A model generated the notes under the pieces. The model saw only the letters and a list, made by a program, of their open reading frames with translations, ran no database searches and was not told the DNA's origin. Positions 59,529 to 64,000 of a stretch of 64,000 bases of DNA are shown piece after piece. The stretch is from Nocardia cyriacigeorgica (GTDB taxonomy: Bacteria > Actinomycetota > Actinomycetes > Mycobacteriales > Mycobacteriaceae): NCBI RefSeq assembly GCF_010858045.1, contig NZ_JAAGVC010000004.1, forward strand, positions 186,001 through 250,000, read 5' to 3'. The position numbers were made by a program, and so were the translations under genes. Every line of letters begins with the position of its first letter. The first letter of the stretch is position 1.

Positions 59529-60011
59529 TCAGCTCTCGCTCTCCGCCCAGGACCGCAGGGTGGCCACCCGGCCCTCCAGCGCGTGCAGTTCGGTGGCGTC
59601 GAGCACGGTGCGCTGAATCCCCTTGTCCACCTGGAACGCCGACTGGCGGTGATCGTCGATCACGTCGACGTCGATGCGCACCGCCACGTAGTCGGTGGCG
59701 TCCGGCATTTCCTCCGCGATCACCTTCGCGGTGCCGCGCGCGCACAGCGCGACATTGCCGCCGGCCAGGATCAGCAACGCCACCTCGGGCCGTTCCCGCA
59801 GCCGGGCCAGCGAGCCGCGGTCGAACTTCAGGCTCAGCAGAATCGCGCGGTCACCCGCGCGCACGGGCCAGGACACCGGAATCGCGTGCGGCGCCGGATC
59901 GGTGGTGACCAGCACGGCGATGGTCTCGGTGGGCCATTCCGGCAGCACGTCCAGCTCGGGATGATCGGTCGAGGGGTCCTGATGTTGCGCAGGGCTGACT
60001 CCGGCTGCCAT
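59529..60011 (-). CDS. pyridoxamine 5'-phosphate oxidase-fold (PPOX) family protein
   Basis: The 160-aa protein has the split-barrel flavin-binding fold: IAVLVTTDPAPHAIPVSWPVRAGDRAILLSLKFD, with RGSLARLRERPEVALLILAGG and a middle VALCARGTAKV. These proteins bind FMN or F420. The start ATG 60011 has GAGGTGATG upstream; ATG 60017 is close. It lies downstream of the flavodoxin gene on the same strand, 145 bp away. Which cofactor is bound cannot be read. Confidence 0.8.
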   Translation of the reverse strand: MAAGVSPAQHQDPSTDHPELDVLPEWPTETIAVLVTTDPAPHAIPVSWPVRAGDRAILLSLKFDRGSLARLRERPEVALLILAGGNVALCARGTAKVIAEEMPDATDYVAVRIDVDVIDDHRQSAFQVDKGIQRTVLDATELHALEGRVATLRSWAESES

Positions 60012-60156
60012 GTTCATCACCTCATGAATCGACGCGCGCGACGGGCTGTGCCGCACTCCGCACCCAGTTTACGGGCTGACCCCGACAACCGGCCCGGGAT
60101 GAGCGGTCGGCCGCCGCGAGCGGGCGCGCGATCAGATCGGCTGCGGTGCACCGCGA

Positions 60157-60618
60157 TCAGACCGCGGCCAGTGCCGCCTCGTCGGTGATGCGCAACCCGC
60201 GCGCCCATTCACGGGCCATCGCAGTGGGCTTGATCTCGGTGGACGCATCGTGGCGGGCGTGCTCGCCCACCTGCACCGCACCGCATTCGGCGAGCTTCTC
60301 GGCGATGATCTCGCCGCCACGGTTGAAGGTGTCGCCGTATACGGAATCGCCGAGCCCGAACACCGCGAACCGCAAGCCCGCGAGGTTCGGTGTGCGGGCG
60401 TTCAACGCGTCGAAGAACGGTTCGGCGCCGGTCGGCAGTTCGCCATCGCCGTAGGTGGAGCAGACGATGATGTGGAAGTCGCGGACGTCGAGGTCGTCGA
60501 TATCGACATCGGTCATGTCGTAGACCGACACGTCATGAGTGGCGAGCTCGTCGGCCACGCTTTCGGCGGCGGACTCGGCCGTACCCATCTCCGACCCGAA
60601 CAGAATGACGACGCGCAC
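60157..60618 (-). CDS. flavodoxin domain protein (MioC-like)
   Basis: The 153-aa protein is an FMN-binding electron carrier with the P-loop FGSEMGTAESAAE, STYGDGELPTGAEPFF and FAVFGLGDSVYGDTF, close to the flavodoxin domain of sulfite reductase/MioC. GTG 60618 has AAGGGAG upstream. The candidate iron box just upstream suggests induction when iron is scarce, when flavodoxin can replace ferredoxin. Confidence 0.9.
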   Translation of the reverse strand: MRVVILFGSEMGTAESAAESVADELATHDVSVYDMTDVDIDDLDVRDFHIIVCSTYGDGELPTGAEPFFDALNARTPNLAGLRFAVFGLGDSVYGDTFNRGGEIIAEKLAECGAVQVGEHARHDASTEIKPTAMAREWARGLRITDEAALAAV

Positions 60619-60646
60619 CGCGACTCCCTTCTTCGTGCAAGTATGG

Positions 60647-60665
60647 TGAGGCTAGCCTAATATTC
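60647..60665. promoter_or_regulatory. candidate IdeR/DtxR iron box upstream of flavodoxin
   Basis: TGAGGCTAGCCTAATATTC matches about 13 of 19 positions of the DtxR/IdeR consensus TTAGGTTAGCCTAACCTAA; the core AGGCTAGCCT is a perfect 10-bp palindrome. It lies 29-47 bp before the flavodoxin start. Confidence 0.6.
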
Positions 60666-60728
60666 GGGAGGGACCGTAGGCAATATCGTCGTCCTGCGGA
60701 AACGACCCTCGCAGCGATCGGCCTCGGC

Positions 60729-62132
60729 TCAGCCCGGTGTACCGAGCGCCTGTGGGAGCATCCCGGGATGTTCACGCGCAGCCGTATTCAGCAGCGTGAA
60801 GTAGCGCCGCAACATCAACCCCGCCGTGGCCGCGAGGCCCGCGGTGAGCCCCCACCACACACCCGCGGCGCCGAGCCCGGCCGGGAACGCCAGTAGCAGC
60901 GCCGTCGGCAGGCCGACCAGCCAATAGCCGACCAGTGACAACCGGAATCCGGCCTTGGTGGCCTTCAACCCGCGCAGCAGTCCGTTGCCGATGTTCTGCG
61001 CGGCGTCGAAGAACTGGAGCACGATGCCGATCAGCAACAGCGTCTTCGCCACCTCGATGGTCGCGGTGTCGCCGGGATCGAGGAACGGCCGCAGCACCAG
61101 ATCGGGGATCACCACATAGGCCACGCCGGTGACCGCGGCGATCACCGCGGCATGGCGCAGCGCCAGCCACGCCAGCGCCCGCGCATGGTCGAATTCGTCG
61201 CGTGCCACCGCATGACTCACCAGGATCGACGCACCGTGCGAGAGCCCGATCGCGACCTGGAACACGATGTAGATGACCTGATAGACGACGTTGTGCGCCG
61301 CCAGAGCCGCGGGCCCGATGCTGCCCATGACCAGTGCGAGCACCGAGAACATGCCCGCCTCGGAACCGTAGGTGAGCGAAATCGGCACCCCGAGCTTCAG
61401 CTCGGCGCGCACCGTCGTCATCCGCACCGGCCACGGCCGTAGCGACAGGCCCGCCGCGAGTTCCTGGTCGCGGCGCACCATCGCCCAGAACACCGCGAAG
61501 GTGATCAGGAAGACCAGCGACGTCGCCACGCCGATGCCGGTGAGCCCGAGCGCGGGCAGGCCGAGCCAGCCGTGCATGAAGGTCAGCGCGAGCACCAGAT
61601 TCAGCGCCACCGAACCGAGCGTCACCAGCAGCAGCGCCTGCGGTTTCTGCATGCCGACGGTGTACTGGCGCAGCACCTGGAACCACAGGCAGGGCAGCAG
61701 CCCGGGCGCAAGCGCCACCATCATCGGGCGCGCGTCGGCGAGCACACCGGCGTCCTGGCCGAGCCATTGCAGCGACCAGCCGAGCCCGACCAGCACGACG
61801 CCGCCGAGCAGGCCGGCGAGCGTGGCGATCAGGAAGCTCGACCGCACCACCTCGCGGACCTCACGGTCGGCGCTGACGCCGCGTTTGCCCGCCGCGCTCA
61901 CCGCCGAGGCGATCTGGTTCCCGCTGCCGGTGATCAGCCCGACGCACATGGTCCGGATCTGGTTGAACAGCACGATCGCCAGACCGCCCGCCGCGACCTG
62001 ACGCACGCCGAGGCTGCCCATGAGGGCGATATTCGTGGTGGAGACCGCGATCTGTGCCAGCTGCGTCAACGCGATCGGCGTCGCCAGGGCGGTGAGCCGT
62101 TTGCTGTCGGCGCGGAAGTCGGACAGATTCAC
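60729..62132 (-). CDS. MATE family efflux transporter
   Basis: The 467-aa protein has about 12 membrane helices in two bundles of the DinF/NorM type (LATPIALTQLAQIAVSTTNIALMG at the start; LGVPISLTYGSEAGMFSVLALVMG at the mid-point). MATE proteins export drugs or metabolites by H+ or Na+ antiport. GTG 62132 overlaps the stop of the upstream PLP-enzyme gene (GTGA), so export is tied to that enzyme's product. A longer in-frame extension to 62582 is read through the PLP gene and is rejected. Confidence 0.88.
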   Translation of the reverse strand: MNLSDFRADSKRLTALATPIALTQLAQIAVSTTNIALMGSLGVRQVAAGGLAIVLFNQIRTMCVGLITGSGNQIASAVSAAGKRGVSADREVREVVRSSFLIATLAGLLGGVVLVGLGWSLQWLGQDAGVLADARPMMVALAPGLLPCLWFQVLRQYTVGMQKPQALLLVTLGSVALNLVLALTFMHGWLGLPALGLTGIGVATSLVFLITFAVFWAMVRRDQELAAGLSLRPWPVRMTTVRAELKLGVPISLTYGSEAGMFSVLALVMGSIGPAALAAHNVVYQVIYIVFQVAIGLSHGASILVSHAVARDEFDHARALAWLALRHAAVIAAVTGVAYVVIPDLVLRPFLDPGDTATIEVAKTLLLIGIVLQFFDAAQNIGNGLLRGLKATKAGFRLSLVGYWLVGLPTALLLAFPAGLGAAGVWWGLTAGLAATAGLMLRRYFTLLNTAAREHPGMLPQALGTPG

Positions 62133-63163
62133 CGCGCCTCCACCAGATGATTTCGGCGGGCGGCGGGCGTGTAGCGGGCGAGCATGTCCTTGACCTCGCG
62201 TTCGGCCTCGGGATCGAGCAGGTCCCTGGCCCGCATCCAGTCGTCGTCGAAGACGGTGTCGAGGTATTTCTCGCCGCCGTCGCACACGATGGTCACCACG
62301 GTGGAGCCGGGCGGGAACTCGTCGAGCCGGGTCAGCGCCGCGTGCACCGAACCGCCCGCCGAGCCGCCGAGCATCAGCCCGAGCTCGGCGGCGACGGCGC
62401 GCGCGGTGGCGAAGGCCGCCACATCGCTCACCTTCACGCCCTCGTCGAGCAGCGAATAGTCGACGGCGGTGCCGATGGTGGCGCCGGGCGGCGTTCCGGT
62501 GCCGGATTGCCAGTACGGGCCGCCGGGCCCGCCGAACGCGATCGAACCGACCGGCTCGACGCCGATCACCCGCGGCACGCACCCGAGCTGACGCAGCCGG
62601 GTGGCGGTGCCGAACAGCGAACCGCCGGTGCCGACCGCGGACAGCAGGATATCGACGCGTTCGACGTCTTCCAGCAACTCTTCGGCCACCGCGTAGTAGC
62701 CCACCGCGTTCGCGTCGTTGTTGTGCTGTTCGGTGAAGTAGGCGTCGTCCTCGGCGGCGGCCATCGCCTCGGCGAGGTCCTCGCGGGCCGAGGTGGCGAG
62801 GTTGTCGTCGCCCTCATCGGCGACGAACACCAGTTCCGCACCCATTGCTCGCATCGCGCGCAGCTTGTCCTTACATGCGTGGTGGTCGACCACCGCGGTG
62901 AAGCGGTAGCCGCGTTCGGCGGCAACCACCGCCAGGCCGAGGCCGGTGTTGCCGGATGTCGATTCGATGATATGCCCGCCATCGCTCAGCAAACCTCTTC
63001 GCTCGGCATCGAGCACCATTTCGCGCGCCATCCGGATCTTGGCGGCGCCGGTCGGGTTGAACTGTTCGAGCTTGAGCAGCAGCCTGGTGCCGGTCGCGGT
63101 GGCCGCCAGCTCGAACAACGGGGTGCGGCCGATCAGGTCCGTCACACGCGTGACGAGCGGCAT
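62129..63163 (-). CDS. cysteine synthase-fold PLP enzyme (SbnA-like)
   Basis: The 344-aa enzyme has the PLP Lys in FNPTGAAKIRMA, STSGNTGLG, and GTGGSLFGT, i.e. a complete CysK/CysM core, plus an extra 45-residue C-terminal tail. CysK-family proteins beside a PLP decarboxylase and a transporter are typical of specialised pathways such as SbnA of staphyloferrin B, which makes 2,3-diaminopropionate precursors from phosphoserine. Cysteine synthesis in general is thus less likely. Coupled to the MATE gene by a 4-bp overlap. Confidence 0.85.
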   Translation of the reverse strand: MPLVTRVTDLIGRTPLFELAATATGTRLLLKLEQFNPTGAAKIRMAREMVLDAERRGLLSDGGHIIESTSGNTGLGLAVVAAERGYRFTAVVDHHACKDKLRAMRAMGAELVFVADEGDDNLATSAREDLAEAMAAAEDDAYFTEQHNNDANAVGYYAVAEELLEDVERVDILLSAVGTGGSLFGTATRLRQLGCVPRVIGVEPVGSIAFGGPGGPYWQSGTGTPPGATIGTAVDYSLLDEGVKVSDVAAFATARAVAAELGLMLGGSAGGSVHAALTRLDEFPPGSTVVTIVCDGGEKYLDTVFDDDWMRARDLLDPEAEREVKDMLARYTPAARRNHLVEAR

Positions 63164-63257
63164 GGAAGGTCTCCTCGGTCGGTACGGTCCCGGAGCTGAG
63201 CCGGGGTCGATGGGAACGGGGGGCGCGCGGCAGCGTCGGCGGCCGTGCGCCGATTAC

Positions 63258-64000
63258 TCACTCGGTGTCGAGCTTCCAGCGGTACCTGCCGCCCGGCGCG
63301 TCGTGCAGCGTCACCTTGGGTGGGATCGGCAGTTCGTGGAACGCGGACTCGTTGGAGTCCATCTGATAGCCGGCGGTGTTCGGGTAGACGAGCAGATCGC
63401 CGGGCTCGGCCGCGCGCGACAGCGGGATCCGGCGCCAGCTGAGCATGTCCGATTCCAGACAGGTCGCCGCGCCGACCACGGTGGGCGTGACCGTGCCACG
63501 GCCCGGCGGCCACACCACCGGATCCGGCAGGTATTCGCTGTCGAACCACTGTTCGGACAGGCTCAGGCTGCTGCCGTCGACGGTCAGGATGCGGTACGGA
63601 TGTCCGTGCGCGAGCCGGGTCTTGCTGCCCTGCACCCGGAATACGGTGCTGCCGGCGCGGTCGAGCAGTGCCCGGCCGGGTTCGATGGCCAGGCGGATGC
63701 CGTTCTCGCGCAGGCTCTCGGCCAGGCCGTCCCGCGCGAGGATGGTGGTGAGCATGGCCGGTCCCGGGGCGGGGCAGTGGTACGGGTAGTAGCTGTCGAA
63801 CTTCTTGCCGGTGTGGAACCAGCGGCGGCTGGCCTCGTCGGTGAAACCGGACCAGGCTTCGGCGGGCACATAGTCCACGCCGAAGCCGCCGCCGATCGAT
63901 ATGGTGCCCGCCGGATGACCGAGCGTGCGCGCGTACCGGCACCGGCGGACGAGCTCGGCGGCCAGTTCGGCGCGCGGCACCGGGTCGTAGCCGGACAGGT
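63258..64000 (-). CDS. group IV PLP decarboxylase-like enzyme (Y4yA/SbnH type), 5'-truncated by window edge
   Basis: The frame is open to base 64000; at least 247 residues are present and the N-terminus is outside. ISIGGGFGVDYVPAEAW and AIEPGRALLDRAG are the PLP phosphate- and Arg-containing motifs of ornithine/diaminopimelate-decarboxylase-like barrels, and GAATCLESDMLSW contains the Cys at the dimer active site. Family similarity is to Y4yA/SbnH-like proteins found in biosynthetic clusters. It lies 94 bp upstream of the SbnA-like gene on the same strand. Confidence 0.75.
   Translation of the reverse strand, partial: LSGYDPVPRAELAAELVRRCRYARTLGHPAGTISIGGGFGVDYVPAEAWSGFTDEASRRWFHTGKKFDSYYPYHCPAPGPAMLTTILARDGLAESLRENGIRLAIEPGRALLDRAGSTVFRVQGSKTRLAHGHPYRILTVDGSSLSLSEQWFDSEYLPDPVVWPPGRGTVTPTVVGAATCLESDMLSWRRIPLSRAAEPGDLLVYPNTAGYQMDSNESAFHELPIPPKVTLHDAPGGRYRWKLDTE

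Noticed and set aside
60729..62582. 617-residue frame ending in the MATE protein
   Set aside because: The first 150 residues lie over the PLP-enzyme gene in another frame; the real start is GTG 62132 with its 4-bp overlap.

Overview
The window reads as a GC-rich chromosomal segment from an actinobacterium of the Mycobacteriales, most likely Nocardia or a close relative. The evidence is GTG/TTG starts, tightly packed genes, a complete ergothioneine set, an RpfB with DUF348 and G5 domains, and a gene order matching the Mycobacterium tuberculosis Rv1001-Rv1021 block: arcA, pmt, rsmI, metG, tatD, rpfB, ksgA, ispE, then rplY, pth, a pks16-like ligase, prs, glmU, a TetR gene, mfd and mazG. I see no prophage, insertion sequence or CRISPR array. 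Identifications rest on reading motifs and recalled synteny; no database search was run.

Region by region. 1-3.7 kb: a left-truncated gene for a WXG100/EspC-like protein with a repeat-bearing linker, translationally coupled to a 468-aa protein with immunity-like ends, then an L,D-transpeptidase. 3.8-5.9 kb: a small conserved protein, a type 5 Fe-S uracil-DNA glycosylase and two tandem stand-alone GyrI-like ligand-binding proteins. 6.1-13.1 kb: a same-strand run of a FeeM-like acyltransferase, a ThiF-nitroreductase fusion (MoeY/Rv1355c type), a GAF-GGDEF-EAL c-di-GMP enzyme, a family 4 glycosyltransferase and an SDR. 13-20.7 kb: soxR with a candidate SoxR box, arginine deiminase, a YtrA-type GntR, protein O-mannosyltransferase, rsmI, an ICL/PEP-mutase family protein and metG.

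20.8-29.6 kb: tatD, rpfB, ksgA, ispE and an ABC-F ATPase. This conserved block is interrupted by a secreted lipase and by an outward-facing copper-type pair (CopZ-like protein plus a His-rich membrane-anchored protein) under a clear promoter/operator. 29.6-33.7 kb: a DUF445 membrane protein with two paralogous Abi-alpha/DUF4393-like proteins, one on each side, then an NTF2/SnoaL-like protein. 33.7-39.9 kb: prfC, rplY, pth, a fatty-acyl-AMP ligase and rnz. 40-46 kb: ergothioneine genes, egtABCD on the plus strand and egtE divergent, in line with rnz.

46-56.4 kb: two small hypothetical genes, a strong terminator, the glmU-prs operon, tRNA-Gln(TTG), a TetR gene, an autoregulator-type TetR gene that looks frameshifted, and the coupled mfd-mazG pair. 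56.6-64 kb: an MMPL transporter and a TerD protein meeting at a perfect 15-bp hairpin, a PPOX-fold protein, a flavodoxin preceded by an IdeR/DtxR-like iron box, and a same-strand group of a MATE exporter, a SbnA-like cysteine-synthase-fold enzyme and a PLP decarboxylase-like enzyme that runs off the right edge. That last group looks like the end of a secondary-metabolite (possibly siderophore) operon.
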